A DNA stretch of 64,000 nucleotides from BJGO01 sp964640655 (GCA_964640655.1 CAZXFT010000009.1:55067-119066), one strand, 5' to 3'; counted from the stretch's first letter, positions 51,052 to 60,347 are shown. Translations and numbers: made by a program. Notes: generated by a model not told the origin, from the letters alone.

Positions 51052-52191
51052 ATGGCCCGCATCGTATTGTTAGGTACCGCACATCCTCTCAGAGGTGGTT
51101 TAGCATCATATAATGAGCGTTTGGCTCGCGAATTTCAAAAACAAGGTCATGATGTAAGCATTTACACATTCAGTTTACAGTACCCGTCTTTTCTATTTCC
51201 CGGAAAAACACAATTCAGCGAATCTGAAAAGCCCGACGATCTGGACATTAAAGTAAGTGTCAATTCAATAAATCCCTTGAATTGGTATCAAATAGGAAGA
51301 GAAATATCAAAATTGAAACCTGATATACTCGTTTCAAAATACTGGTTGCCGTTTATGGGGCCTTGCCTTGGAACGATATCTAAAATAGTGAAGCGAAATA
51401 AACACACTAAAGTGGTATGCATTCTCGATAATCTGATACCGCATGAGAAACGAATTGGCGATACTTCCTTTACAAAATATTTTATGAAGCAGGTTGATGC
51501 CTGTATAGCACAATCTGCATCGGTTCTGCAAGACATAGAGCTGTTTTCAACTTCAATACCACGTAAACTCAGTCCCCACCCTATATTCGATAACTTTGGA
51601 AATTCACTTTCTAAACAGGAAGCTCTGCATTATCTTCAACTGGATGCAAACTATAAGTACATGTTGTTCTTTGGATTTATCCGCGAGTACAAGGGACTCG
51701 ATATATTGTTAAAAGCATTTGCTCAGGTAAAATCAAATCTCAATAATGTAAAACTGATAATTGCCGGAGAGTTTTACAACGACAGCAAACCTTACCTCGA
51801 TCTTATAGATTCTCTGAATCTACGTAATGACATCATTTTGAAAACCGATTTTATCCGCGACGAAGATGTTCGATATTATTTCTGTGCCTCGGATATTGTA
51901 GTTCAACCCTATAAACATGCAACACAAAGTGGTGTAACTCAGATCTGTTATCACTTTAATAAACCTATGCTGGTTACACAAGTAGGTGGTTTGGCAGAAA
52001 TAGTGCCCGATGGAAAAGTGGGTTATGTTACTCAGGTTGATGAGCAAAGTGTTGCAAATGCCTTATTGGATTTTTTCAACAATAACCGCGAAGCTGACTT
52101 TTCAAATCAGGTAAAAATTGAAAAGAACAAATACAGTTGGAGCGCCATGGTGGACAGTATCTTCGAAATAGTCAATCAGATAAAAAGATGA
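51052..52191 (+). CDS. Glycosyltransferase family 4
   Basis: A 379-residue GT-B glycosyltransferase. N-terminal domain starts ARIVLLGTAHPLRGGLASYNERLA, with HDVSIYTFSLQYPSFLFPG; the C-terminal donor domain shows FFGFIREYKGLDILLKAFAQV, LIIAGEFYNDSKPY, YFCASDIVVQPYKHATQSGV and GGLAEIVPDGKVGYV. The donor is unknown. ATG 51052 is used; a GTG at 51028 would add eight residues. The stop overlaps the next start (ATGA), so GT and GNAT are probably translated together. Confidence 0.88.
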   Translation: MARIVLLGTAHPLRGGLASYNERLAREFQKQGHDVSIYTFSLQYPSFLFPGKTQFSESEKPDDLDIKVSVNSINPLNWYQIGREISKLKPDILVSKYWLPFMGPCLGTISKIVKRNKHTKVVCILDNLIPHEKRIGDTSFTKYFMKQVDACIAQSASVLQDIELFSTSIPRKLSPHPIFDNFGNSLSKQEALHYLQLDANYKYMLFFGFIREYKGLDILLKAFAQVKSNLNNVKLIIAGEFYNDSKPYLDLIDSLNLRNDIILKTDFIRDEDVRYYFCASDIVVQPYKHATQSGVTQICYHFNKPMLVTQVGGLAEIVPDGKVGYVTQVDEQSVANALLDFFNNNREADFSNQVKIEKNKYSWSAMVDSIFEIVNQIKR

Positions 52192-52679
52192 GTTTTCGTA
52201 TTGAATCTGCCGATGAAAAGACTTTAAATATTATTCGTGAATTGAGCCTGAGAATATGGCCTGTAGCGTATGCACACATTCTGCAACGTGAGCAGATAGA
52301 TTATATGCTTGATCAAATGTACAGTCAAACATCACTAAAGAATCAACTAAATTCCGAACACAAATTCTTTGTTGCCTATTACAATAATCAAGCAATTGGT
52401 TTTGCTTCACTATCTCCTGTAAATGAACATACAATCAAGTTGCAAAAGTTGTATGTACTTACCGAATTTCACGGTAAAGGATTTGGCCTCAAACTATTAG
52501 ATCATATCGTGAAAGTTGCGAGAGAGCATGGATCCTCAAAACTCATCCTGAATGTAAATCGTTATAACAAGGCTATTGACTTTTATGAAAGGAACGGTTT
52601 TATAAAAACAGAAACCGTTGACATTAATATTGGCAACGGTTTCTTTATGAATGATTATGTGATGGAAAAAGAGTTGTAA
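52188..52679 (+). CDS. GNAT family N-acetyltransferase
   Basis: A 163-residue acetyltransferase. The acetyl-CoA-binding motif of the GNAT fold is LYVLTEFHGKGFGLKLLDHIV (with the Q/R-x-x-G-x-G/A pattern in a H-G-K-G-F-G form), followed by LNVNRYNKAIDFYERNGF, the usual last strand-helix. The substrate is unknown; the family also includes N-terminal protein acetylases. ATG 52188 overlaps the glycosyltransferase stop by 4 bp. Six bp separate its stop from the convergent TPR gene. Confidence 0.9.
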   Translation: MSFRIESADEKTLNIIRELSLRIWPVAYAHILQREQIDYMLDQMYSQTSLKNQLNSEHKFFVAYYNNQAIGFASLSPVNEHTIKLQKLYVLTEFHGKGFGLKLLDHIVKVAREHGSSKLILNVNRYNKAIDFYERNGFIKTETVDINIGNGFFMNDYVMEKEL

Positions 52680-52685
52680 CTCTTT

Positions 52686-54290
52686 CTAGTTTTTAGGCTT
52701 CATCAAAGACTTTACATAATCAATAGAAGCTTTCAAGTCTGCATTTTCAGGATCATTGACCAATGCTTTCTCAAAACTATTGATGGCCTCCTGGTAATTC
52801 TGAATTTTTATGTAATAATTACCAAAGTACTGATGCGCTTCATTGATTTCTTTCTTGTATTTCACTGCATCTGCATTACCAAGTTCAATAACCTTTTCGT
52901 AGAACGGAGACGCTAATCCTGTTGGGGCATCGGGATTATCCAAACTTTGATTGCAACGTGCACGCCACAAATAACCCTGAACCCATTTATTGGACATCTC
53001 TGTAACTTTCATAAAAGCGGTATCTGATTTTGCGTAGGCTGAATCAAAATAATAAGCACGACCAAGGGTAAAATAATCTTGAAAAGCTGGCTTGGACATA
53101 GTTTTAATTTTCATGTCATAGAAATATGCTGCCTTCTTAAAGTTTTTCTGTTTGTAAAATGAAGTGGCTATTTCTCCTAACAGATCTCTTTTGCTGGTGT
53201 CCATCGAAACGGCTTTTTCGAAATTGACAATCATCAATGAGTCGTTGCCTTTTTTCTGATATAACTTGCCGAGGTATTCGTAATCAGAACCTAAAATTTT
53301 CTTTGGATCGGCTTTGCTGAAAAATGTGTTCATCTCGACAAGTCCTTTATCATAATCACCGGTTTCAAAGTAGCTGTAACCTGCAAGGCGATACATTACA
53401 TATTTATCCGGTTGTGAACTTTTTACATCATTAATCAAACTCAATGCACCGCTATAATCTTTTGTTAAAAAGAGTAACTGAGCATATTGATAACGGATGT
53501 CATTGTCCATATCTGCAACCTTCATAAACTTCTCATAGGTTTCTTTGGCCTTATCGAACTGACCTGTAGCGTAGTATAAATCAGATAAGCCTTTCAATGC
53601 CGGAGCATATTCCTCATTGATCGTTAATGCTTTCTGAAAAGCATTAAGTGACTCGGTGTATTTTCTTGCATAAGTCCAAACAACTCCAATTTTGCTGTTA
53701 GCCGCGTATAAAGAAGGATTATACTGCAATGCCAGGTCATAGTTGTTTACTGCATCTCCTCCGTTTTGCAAACTGAAATATGCATCACCCATCAACATAT
53801 ATACATCAGCATTTTTATAATTAATCTCCAGTCCATTTTTCAACTGGTTGATGGCTTCCTGTGCATTGGCATTATCCTGGTTCAAATAAGCATCAGCTAC
53901 CCACACATAATAATTGACATCTTTATTACCGGCCAATCCTTTTGCCTGTTTAAAATATTCCAGAGCCTTCGCATTGTCTTTCTTATGCAATGCCACTTTC
54001 GCTAAACCGCAATAATTAGGCGCATACTTTCCGTTTCCAGCTATTCCTGCCTGATAAACAATCTGTGCGGAATCATAGTTGGATAGATAGCATAATGCAT
54101 TGCCCCAATTATAGAATGCCTCGGCATTTGTTGGTTCTTGCTTACACACTCCGGCATACAAGCGTGATGCGGTTCTGTAATTTTGATTTTGTAGTGCTTT
54201 CAGTGCGTCACTGCTTTGCGCCAATAAATGTGATGCAGTCAATACAAAAAGAAAAGTCAAGGTATTTGATAATATCAGTTTCTTATTCAT
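52686..54290 (-). CDS. Secreted tetratricopeptide-repeat protein, last gene of the Exb/Ton cluster
   Basis: A 534-residue exported protein: signal peptide (LILSNTLTFLFVLTASHLLAQ) and about a dozen TPR units (RTASRLYAGVCKQEPTNAEAFYNWGNAL, ALEYFKQAKGL, AVNNYDLALQYNPS, NFEKAVSMDTS, AINSFEKALVNDPENAD at the end). TPRs form a protein-binding superhelix, so this is likely a periplasmic scaffold. In Bacteroidota a TPR protein closes the operon of ExbB, two ExbD, TonB and a phosphate-binding-like protein; the order here is the same, 15 bp after the latter. No catalytic motif. Confidence 0.87.
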   Translation of the reverse strand: MNKKLILSNTLTFLFVLTASHLLAQSSDALKALQNQNYRTASRLYAGVCKQEPTNAEAFYNWGNALCYLSNYDSAQIVYQAGIAGNGKYAPNYCGLAKVALHKKDNAKALEYFKQAKGLAGNKDVNYYVWVADAYLNQDNANAQEAINQLKNGLEINYKNADVYMLMGDAYFSLQNGGDAVNNYDLALQYNPSLYAANSKIGVVWTYARKYTESLNAFQKALTINEEYAPALKGLSDLYYATGQFDKAKETYEKFMKVADMDNDIRYQYAQLLFLTKDYSGALSLINDVKSSQPDKYVMYRLAGYSYFETGDYDKGLVEMNTFFSKADPKKILGSDYEYLGKLYQKKGNDSLMIVNFEKAVSMDTSKRDLLGEIATSFYKQKNFKKAAYFYDMKIKTMSKPAFQDYFTLGRAYYFDSAYAKSDTAFMKVTEMSNKWVQGYLWRARCNQSLDNPDAPTGLASPFYEKVIELGNADAVKYKKEINEAHQYFGNYYIKIQNYQEAINSFEKALVNDPENADLKASIDYVKSLMKPKN

Positions 54291-54305
54291 AATTCTATGT
54301 TGTTC

Positions 54306-55223
54306 TTATTCTTCAAATGATTTACGGATTTCTATTACCCTTACCGGATCCTTAGCAGGTTTCAAGCCAATTTGCTCAATGATGGTCATTCCTATATCAG
54401 ATATTGTAAAGGCAGCAAAACCTGTTGCCAGCCCATTGTAACCCTCACCATTTATGAGATATAGATTTCGCAAAAAGGGGTAACTGCCATCTTTTATATG
54501 CGTAGCATCAGGTTTCACGAAATTATTAGGTGTTTCATTTTTTGCGACTGCAATAATACGCAAGCCCTGCAAAGATTTCACCACTGCAGCATCATCACTA
54601 TCGCTGATATGGTTCACCCCCAATACTCCAATAGCGTTGTTGTTGTTTTTAACGTATTCAAAAACTTCGCTAACCGCATTCAATGCATAGCAATTCGTAC
54701 CCAACTCCTTCCCCTGCATCACTGAGTCGCGCAGGTACGTTGCCGTGCCTGTATTATTTTTATCGAATACAACACTCATCGTATTGATGGACTCCTTATT
54801 GACTTTACCTGTTAATAGAATTTGTTTCAATTCATCTTCGCTGTAAGTACTGTCAGCATTGATATGTCCAACAAATGCAATGGCATCTGCAGCGAAAGGA
54901 ATGGTTTTAATATAAAAACCGCGCTCCCTGATGTTCTTTAATTCATCATCTGTTAAATGTCTTGATAGGCATATCAAAGGTGTTTCGCCGTTGCGGAAAA
55001 GATTAACGGCTTCCGCTTCTGTTGCAAGTACCAGGTCAATGTGAGCATTGGTGTATGTATGTTCAAAAACATCTTTAAATGTGGCAAATAATTTTGAATA
55101 AGCATCATCAACCACTATACTTACAGATCCAGAAGTAGGCGTATTCGCATATTGTTGCGGTGCATCTGACTGATTGCAGGATACATTGATAAAAGCCCAT
55201 AAAACGATAATAATCCTAATCAT
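54306..55223 (-). CDS. PstS-like phosphate/ligand-binding lipoprotein
   Basis: A 305-residue lipoprotein (MIRIIIVLWAFINVSC, Cys about 16) with a PBP-like fold of the phosphate ABC transporter substrate-binding type: SVSIVVDDAYSKLFATF, the DKNNTGTATYLRDSVM segment that resembles the PstS phosphate loop (S/T-G-T), and SYPFLRNLYLINGEG near the end. In this cluster the binding protein is not next to a permease; the role is likely sensing or scaffolding for TonB-linked transport rather than ABC uptake. ATG 55223 is chosen; the longer frame has 27 extra residues without a lipobox. It overlaps the small membrane gene by 8 bp. Confidence 0.82.
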   Translation of the reverse strand: MIRIIIVLWAFINVSCNQSDAPQQYANTPTSGSVSIVVDDAYSKLFATFKDVFEHTYTNAHIDLVLATEAEAVNLFRNGETPLICLSRHLTDDELKNIRERGFYIKTIPFAADAIAFVGHINADSTYSEDELKQILLTGKVNKESINTMSVVFDKNNTGTATYLRDSVMQGKELGTNCYALNAVSEVFEYVKNNNNAIGVLGVNHISDSDDAAVVKSLQGLRIIAVAKNETPNNFVKPDATHIKDGSYPFLRNLYLINGEGYNGLATGFAAFTISDIGMTIIEQIGLKPAKDPVRVIEIRKSFEE

Positions 55224-55431
55224 TGGTATTTTGATTCCGTCTGAAATATTTTTGATAAAACATAACAGAGCGAAAAGTTGCATATGCCAACAACAATAAT
55301 CCAAATCCTACGCGTTGCGTGTCGTTAAAATATGGTTTAAAATAGATTCCGAAAATGAATAAAATCGCCAGTACAAGGTAAATTAGCAGAATACCTGCCT
55401 GAACATAAAACATTACCGGCCTAGTTTGCAT
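55216..55431 (-). CDS. Small two-span membrane protein of the Exb/Ton cluster
   Basis: A 71-residue protein between TonB and the binding protein. Two hydrophobic segments (VMFYVQAGILLIYLVLAILFI and GFGLLLLAYATFRSVMF) with a short loop GIYFKPYFNDTQRV between and a basic end FRRNQNTND. It is 9 bp downstream of tonB and overlaps the next gene by 8 bp, so it belongs to the operon. The gene is small and easily overlooked; similarly placed short membrane proteins are known in the Bacteroidota version of this cluster. Function unknown. Confidence 0.75.
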   Translation of the reverse strand: MQTRPVMFYVQAGILLIYLVLAILFIFGIYFKPYFNDTQRVGFGLLLLAYATFRSVMFYQKYFRRNQNTND

Positions 55432-55440
55432 CCGGTATGT

Positions 55441-56244
55441 TTATTCAGATGCCAGTTTGAAAGTTACAGGCAAGTTGAAGTAAACCGGAACAGCATTTCC
55501 ATTTTGTTTTCCGGCATTCCATTTAGGCATATTCTTTACCACGCGTACGGCTTCGTCGGTACAGCCGCCACGTACATCACGCAGAGTTTTGATTTCAGAA
55601 ATAGAACCATCGGCGCCAACAACAAACTGCAACACTACTGTACCTTCAATACCATTTTCACGCGCAGCAGCAGGATATCGGATGTTCTTATATAAGTATT
55701 CCTGTAAAGCCTGCTCACCACCGGGGAAAGAAGGCATCTGTTCAACGAACATCAATGGCTTGGTAGGCGGTGGGTCAGTAACATTTACGGGAGCATCATT
55801 AAAATTAACATCAGCATTGGGGTCTATGTTGGTTGTTGTTCCCGGATCAACATTCTTCAGGTCTTGTAATACTGGAGGTTCTTCATCCTGAGGCACTTCC
55901 TCATCTGGTTTAACAACCGGTGGTGTAAACTTGATAGTCTTTGGAGGAGGAGGAGGCAAATCAGGTGGCGGAGGTGGAGGTGTGGTTTTGTCCAATGGTG
56001 GCGGAGCTGCCAGTTTAGTTACATCCACTACATTCAGTGGTTTTTTGGTGTCAAGTTGTTTGTCCAACAATTCCTTGATAAAAGGAATACTGAAACCAAA
56101 CAAAATAATCAGCACTCCAATGATGGTAGCTCTGTTAACGTGTTTGTTGTAAGCCTTTCTGAGACTATATGCACCATACTCCTTGTTTCTGCCTTCGAAT
56201 ATGATGTCATTTAAATCAGCCTGTAAGATTTTTTCGAGTTGCAT
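55441..56244 (-). CDS. TonB family protein
   Basis: A 267-residue energy transducer: N-terminal cytoplasmic segment (FEGRNKEYGAYSLRKAYNKH, the typical N-K-E-Y-G-A-Y motif), a membrane span (ATIIGVLIILFGFSIPFI), a long proline-rich periplasmic stretch (about 70-170, runs of four to six prolines), and a C-terminal TonB domain (about 175-265: FPGGEQALQEYLYKNIRYPAAARENGIEGTVVLQFVV, ending FNLPVTFKL). Powers outer-membrane receptors with ExbB and two ExbD encoded next door (56280-58299). The stop is 10 bp from the small membrane protein gene. Confidence 0.93.
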   Translation of the reverse strand: MQLEKILQADLNDIIFEGRNKEYGAYSLRKAYNKHVNRATIIGVLIILFGFSIPFIKELLDKQLDTKKPLNVVDVTKLAAPPPLDKTTPPPPPPDLPPPPPKTIKFTPPVVKPDEEVPQDEEPPVLQDLKNVDPGTTTNIDPNADVNFNDAPVNVTDPPPTKPLMFVEQMPSFPGGEQALQEYLYKNIRYPAAARENGIEGTVVLQFVVGADGSISEIKTLRDVRGGCTDEAVRVVKNMPKWNAGKQNGNAVPVYFNLPVTFKLASE

Positions 56245-56279
56245 AGTGTTTTCTTTTTTTTATGATGCAATGGTTTGCA

Positions 56280-56834
56280 TTATTCCACAGGAGGTAACAT
56301 ATTTTTTTCTTCAGGGGTAATGTCCACTATAGCATAACGCTGCATGCCGGTAATTTTCATTTCGTCAAGAACGTCTACCATGTGTCCAAACTGAGCGTCA
56401 TCAATTGCCTTAATCAATACAACCGGTCCTACTTCTTTTTTCCCTTCTGCACGTTGTTTGCCTTTTACTTCTGAGTCAAATCCCAGCAATACCTTACGAA
56501 GACCATTCGCTGAATAATCGGTTTGTTCCACCTGCGGACTTTCGCTGATTCCTTTATAATAGAATATACGGTTTCGCTGAGCTACAATAACAGTCAAAGC
56601 TTCTGATGCTTTCACTTTTGTTTGGCTTGCTGTATCCTCAGGTTTTGGTTTTTCGGGCATAATAACCTCCATGGCATTCGGTTTATTGAATGTAGTGGTT
56701 AACATGAAAAAGGTAACCAACAAGAACGCCAGGTCAACCATGGGTGTCATATCTATTTTTGTAGATACCTTTTTGGAGCGGACTCCTTTCTTCTTTTTCC
56801 CGTGGCCTTCCGACGATGTATCTAAGTCTGCCAT
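56280..56834 (-). CDS. ExbD/TolR family biopolymer transport protein (second copy)
   Basis: A 184-residue single-span protein. Cytoplasmic start with basic residues (HGKKKKGVRSKKV), the transmembrane segment with the proton-carrying Asp (IDMTPMVDLAFLLVTFFMLTTTF, Asp within V-D-L-A), and a periplasmic domain of about 120 residues (VGPVVLIKAIDDAQFGHMVDVLDEM). It lacks the long loop of the other copy. It follows the first ExbD by 35 bp and precedes tonB. Two different ExbD subunits next to one ExbB is a feature of Bacteroidota TonB complexes. Confidence 0.93.
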   Translation of the reverse strand: MADLDTSSEGHGKKKKGVRSKKVSTKIDMTPMVDLAFLLVTFFMLTTTFNKPNAMEVIMPEKPKPEDTASQTKVKASEALTVIVAQRNRIFYYKGISESPQVEQTDYSANGLRKVLLGFDSEVKGKQRAEGKKEVGPVVLIKAIDDAQFGHMVDVLDEMKITGMQRYAIVDITPEEKNMLPPVE

Positions 56835-56869
56835 TTATGTTCTTTTATCTTTTTTTGAATGTAATTGGT

Positions 56870-57484
56870 TTATTTAGAAGGTTTGGCGTTGGGGTCAGAT
56901 TTTTCACTGGTTATTAAACTAAACCTGTTGATGTTTTGCTCCTGTAAAATTTGAATAATGCGCTTCACTTTACCATACTGCGACATGTTATCCGCTTTAA
57001 TAACGATGATTGAGTTGGGGTTTGCGGCACGTGAAAGGATAACCCAATAATTCAACTCATTATTGAGAGAGTCAATGGGAATTCCTTTTTGTTCAAATTC
57101 TAAACGGGCTTCAGGTTTTGTATTTAAATAAGCTCTCATTTCAGCCATTGGTACACCGGTCATTCCCAGGATTGCATAAGTGTTTATTTCGTCTTGCGAA
57201 AATTCAATTTCATAGCGCTTACCCATCTGATAGATAAGTGCCTGGCGATTGTATTTACCATCGAAGTTGAAAAACACGCGACCATCGTTAGAAACAATAA
57301 TGGTGGTCTTGTCTTTATCGGGTACCTTGAATTGTGATGTGGACTTTGGATTTTCCACTTTCACCGGTTCATCAGGTTGAAACTTGGTAGTGAGCATGAA
57401 AAACGTAACCAACAGGAACGCCATATCCACCATCGGCGTCATGTCGATGGAGATCGCTTTTTTCGGTATTTTAACCTTTGGCAT
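56870..57484 (-). CDS. ExbD/TolR family biopolymer transport protein (first copy)
   Basis: A 204-residue ExbD with the single span and conserved Asp (SIDMTPMVDMAFLLVTFFML) and a longer periplasmic domain than the second copy (FDGKYNRQALIYQMGKRYEIEF, NPNSIIVIKADNMSQYGKVKRIIQIL). It shares about the first 35 residues of pattern with the second ExbD. It probably forms the channel partner of ExbB at 57505. The gap to exbB is 20 bp. Confidence 0.93.
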   Translation of the reverse strand: MPKVKIPKKAISIDMTPMVDMAFLLVTFFMLTTKFQPDEPVKVENPKSTSQFKVPDKDKTTIIVSNDGRVFFNFDGKYNRQALIYQMGKRYEIEFSQDEINTYAILGMTGVPMAEMRAYLNTKPEARLEFEQKGIPIDSLNNELNYWVILSRAANPNSIIVIKADNMSQYGKVKRIIQILQEQNINRFSLITSEKSDPNAKPSK

Positions 57485-57504
57485 TTATCTGTCTTGGGTT
57501 AGTC

Positions 57505-58299
57505 TTAGTGCTTGGCAGCAAAATTTTGTGAAAGAGAATAACCTGCTTCGTCAATAGCATACGTCATTTCGTCTATGCTGCCGGTGAAGTAGTTATACAT
57601 GATAATAGCTACCGCTGAGGTACCGATACCGAGTGCTGTGTTGATAAGAGCTTCGGAGATACCGGTAGAAAGTGCCACCGCATCAGGCGCACCTGCTGTT
57701 GCAAGAGCGGCGAAGGCTTTAATCATACCCAATACCGTTCCGAACAGACCTACCAGAGTTCCGATAGGTGCCAGCGTAGCAATAACGGAAAGATTCTTTT
57801 GCAGCATAGGTAATTCCAATGCGGTTGACTCTTCCACTTCCTGCTGTATGGAAAGTATCTTTTGATCTTTGCTCATCTGATTATCGCGGCTCATGGCTTC
57901 GTACTTTTCTAAACCGGAAAGAATAACATTAGCCACAGAACCTTTTTGCTTATCGCACTCTGCTTTTGCAGATGCTGTGTCGTTGTTAGTTAAATGATAT
58001 TGAACACGCTTAACAAAAGCAGCAATGTTGCCTTTACCGTGTGCTTTACGAATGGAGATGTAACGCTCTATGGAGAAAACAATAACCATAATGGCCATAG
58101 ACATTAATAGTGGTACAATATAACCACCTTTATAAACTACACCCAGGTAGTTTCCCTGCTTGGGGTGATTGGCCGGATTGTTATCAATGAAATTTGACGG
58201 ACTTCCAAGAATGAACATAAAAATAAGGATGGCTACCACAAGGCACAGTGGAATTACGATAGCTGCAAAAATGGATGAGAGGTCTGTTTTTTTCTCCAT
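57505..58299 (-). CDS. MotA/TolQ/ExbB proton channel protein
   Basis: A 264-residue membrane protein of the ExbB type with a first span (SSIFAAIVIPLCLVVAILIFMF), a second (YIVPLLMSMAIMVIVFSIERYI), a cytoplasmic helical loop (QQEVEESTALELPMLQKNLSVIATLAPIGTLVGLFGTVLGMIKAF, the channel core with the conserved family sequence) and a last span. Conserved blocks of TolQ/ExbB are IATLAPIGTLVGLFGTV and STGISEALINTALGIGTSAVAIIMYN. It is the first gene of the six-to-seven-gene cluster and has a good promoter at 58352-58381. Confidence 0.95.
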   Translation of the reverse strand: MEKKTDLSSIFAAIVIPLCLVVAILIFMFILGSPSNFIDNNPANHPKQGNYLGVVYKGGYIVPLLMSMAIMVIVFSIERYISIRKAHGKGNIAAFVKRVQYHLTNNDTASAKAECDKQKGSVANVILSGLEKYEAMSRDNQMSKDQKILSIQQEVEESTALELPMLQKNLSVIATLAPIGTLVGLFGTVLGMIKAFAALATAGAPDAVALSTGISEALINTALGIGTSAVAIIMYNYFTGSIDEMTYAIDEAGYSLSQNFAAKH

Positions 58300-58351
58300 G
58301 TTGATTGTTTTAGTTTATTGAGTTGTTTGAATGTTTTTTATTTGGAACGGG

Positions 58352-58381
58352 CAAATATAATTTTAAAATGACGTCAGCAAA
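58352..58381 (-). promoter_or_regulatory. Full promoter of the ExbB-ExbD-TonB operon
   Basis: On the minus strand TTTG (58378-58381), an 18-bp spacer and TATATTTG (58352-58359). Both elements match the Bacteroidota consensus; the spacer is one base shorter than usual. The leader before the ATG at 58299 is about 45 nt. Confidence 0.65.
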
Positions 58382-58452
58382 ACGCAGAGTTTCTTTTTTT
58401 ATGCTTTCTTAACATCTGCTTTTACAATTCCATGACAATCCAATGATTTGTT

Positions 58453-60132
58453 CTATTTCTGCGGTAGTCCTACAAAGACAAATTTCCAACCATAATACAC
58501 CACATGAGCAGCAGCAAAAACGATAGAGAAATAGTAAAGCACATCATCGGCACCATCGGTTTGCAAATGATGTAAAACGGCTACAGCAAATAGAGACAAT
58601 GCAAGGAACAGACCGCTGTAACCGATGATTCTTTTCTCTTTAATGCTGCGCTGATGTTCGGTGTACACTGATTTTTTGAAGCCGTAGGCAGCGAAAATGT
58701 CAATACCAATCATCATCCATACAATCAATCGAATCCAGGTATCTAATGGAAGAAATACCATCATAAACAAGCAGGTGGCAATTCCCAATATTGGAATCAA
58801 GGGCACTAAAGGTGTCTTAAAAGAACGTGGTGCATCGGGCATGGCTCGGCGCAAAACGATAATGCCAATGCATACCAGTATAAAGGCAAAAAGAGTTCCA
58901 ATGCTCGTCATCTCTCCTACTACACGCGCCGGTACAAAGGCAGCAAACAAACTGACAAAGAGCATGAACATCAAATTGTTTTTAGCCGGAGTGCGGTACG
59001 TAGGATGCACTTCGCTGAATATGGCAGGAATCAAACCATCGCGGCTCATACTGAAGAATACACGACTTTGCCCCATAAGCATTACCAGTATAACCGATGC
59101 ATAGCCTGCAAGTATGGCTATGATGATGGCTTTGTTCAACCATGGATAAGCAGGCTCTATGATACCGGTATCGTTGGGGTGCCCCATCTGGTCTATAGCT
59201 ACAGCAACGGGAGCAATGCCATCCTGACCGCGAAACATTTCATAGTTGGCAACACCGGTCATCACGTGAGCAAATAGAATATACAATACCGTACAAATAG
59301 CTAAGGATACCAGAATACCGATAGGCATATCACGCTTCGGATTTTTTGCTTCCTGTGCAGCAGTACTCACTGCATCGAAACCGATATAAGCAAAGAATAC
59401 TATTGCTGCAGCACGCACAATTCCACTGATTCCAAACTCACCAAAGCTGCCTGTATTCTCCGGAATGTAGTTGGTATAATTCTCCGGTCTGATGTATTGC
59501 CACCCCAATGCAATAAAGATGAGTACCACCGATACTTTAAGCATCACGATAATGGCATTCACAAAAGCCGATTCCCTGGTGCCGCGCATCAGGATGCTCG
59601 ACATCAGCATAATAATAAATACTGCAGGCAAATTGATGATACCGTGTACCACTGTTCCATCGGCAAGGGTCTGCGCATCGAAGGGACTCATAGTAAGAGT
59701 AGAAGGCAGGTGAATATCGAAGTAGCCTAAAAATTTTACCAGATAACGCGACCAACTGATACCAACGGTAGCTGCTCCAACTGCATATTCCAGCACCAGG
59801 TCCCAACCGATTATCCACGCCACATACTTACCCATAGTTGCAAAAGAATACGTATAGGCACTGCCTGCAACAGGTATCATACTGGCAAACTCTGCATAGC
59901 AAAGGCCTGCAAAGGCACAGCCCAGGGCAGCTATCACAAAGGAAATGGTAATGGCCGGCCCGGCATTATTAGCTGCAGCCATACCGGTAATGCTGAAAAG
60001 CCCTGCACCTATGATGGCACCGATGCCGAGCAGCACTAATGAGGTGGCAGACAATGTTCGTTTTAAACCTTTCTCCGATTCCGAAGCCTCGGCTAATAAA
60101 TCACTTAGGGGTTTTCTGGAAAACAAAGACAT
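58453..60132 (-). CDS. Amino acid permease of the APC superfamily
   Basis: A 559-residue 12-span transporter. The first span holds the APC substrate motif GIGAIIGAGLFSITGMAA; the following blocks YAEFASMIPVAGSAYTYSFATMG, IIGWDLVLEYAVGAATVGISWS, FFAYIGFDAVSTAAQEAKNPKRDMPIGI and SRDGLIPAIFSEVHPTYRTPAKNN are those of cationic amino acid and basic/neutral amino acid transporters (CAT/YfnA-like). A longer extramembrane loop carries NYTNYIPENTGSFG. Substrate not determined. The start ATG 60132 gives the usual cytoplasmic N-terminus; a TATTTTG box (60158-60164) lies 26 bp upstream. Confidence 0.92.
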   Translation of the reverse strand: MSLFSRKPLSDLLAEASESEKGLKRTLSATSLVLLGIGAIIGAGLFSITGMAAANNAGPAITISFVIAALGCAFAGLCYAEFASMIPVAGSAYTYSFATMGKYVAWIIGWDLVLEYAVGAATVGISWSRYLVKFLGYFDIHLPSTLTMSPFDAQTLADGTVVHGIINLPAVFIIMLMSSILMRGTRESAFVNAIIVMLKVSVVLIFIALGWQYIRPENYTNYIPENTGSFGEFGISGIVRAAAIVFFAYIGFDAVSTAAQEAKNPKRDMPIGILVSLAICTVLYILFAHVMTGVANYEMFRGQDGIAPVAVAIDQMGHPNDTGIIEPAYPWLNKAIIIAILAGYASVILVMLMGQSRVFFSMSRDGLIPAIFSEVHPTYRTPAKNNLMFMLFVSLFAAFVPARVVGEMTSIGTLFAFILVCIGIIVLRRAMPDAPRSFKTPLVPLIPILGIATCLFMMVFLPLDTWIRLIVWMMIGIDIFAAYGFKKSVYTEHQRSIKEKRIIGYSGLFLALSLFAVAVLHHLQTDGADDVLYYFSIVFAAAHVVYYGWKFVFVGLPQK

Positions 60133-60347
60133 ATAGAGCGGGTTTGTGTTTGGGCAGCAAAATAGTAGAAATGAAATAAATGAATGGAATTATTGAGAAG
60201 AAGTTATTCCAGGGTCAACGGGGAATCTATAACTGTTTCGCACAAATGTGATGATTATTATTTTGCTGCTAACAGAGAAGCTCTGTATGCCAACAGAGGT
60301 GCACTGTGTGCTTTAATTGGTGCTCTGTGTGCATGCACCTCATAACA

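Noticed and set aside
59492..59730. Two overlapping plus-strand frames opposite the amino acid permease
   Set aside because: They are antisense to clear permease spans; His- and Lys-rich composition is typical of a shadow frame.
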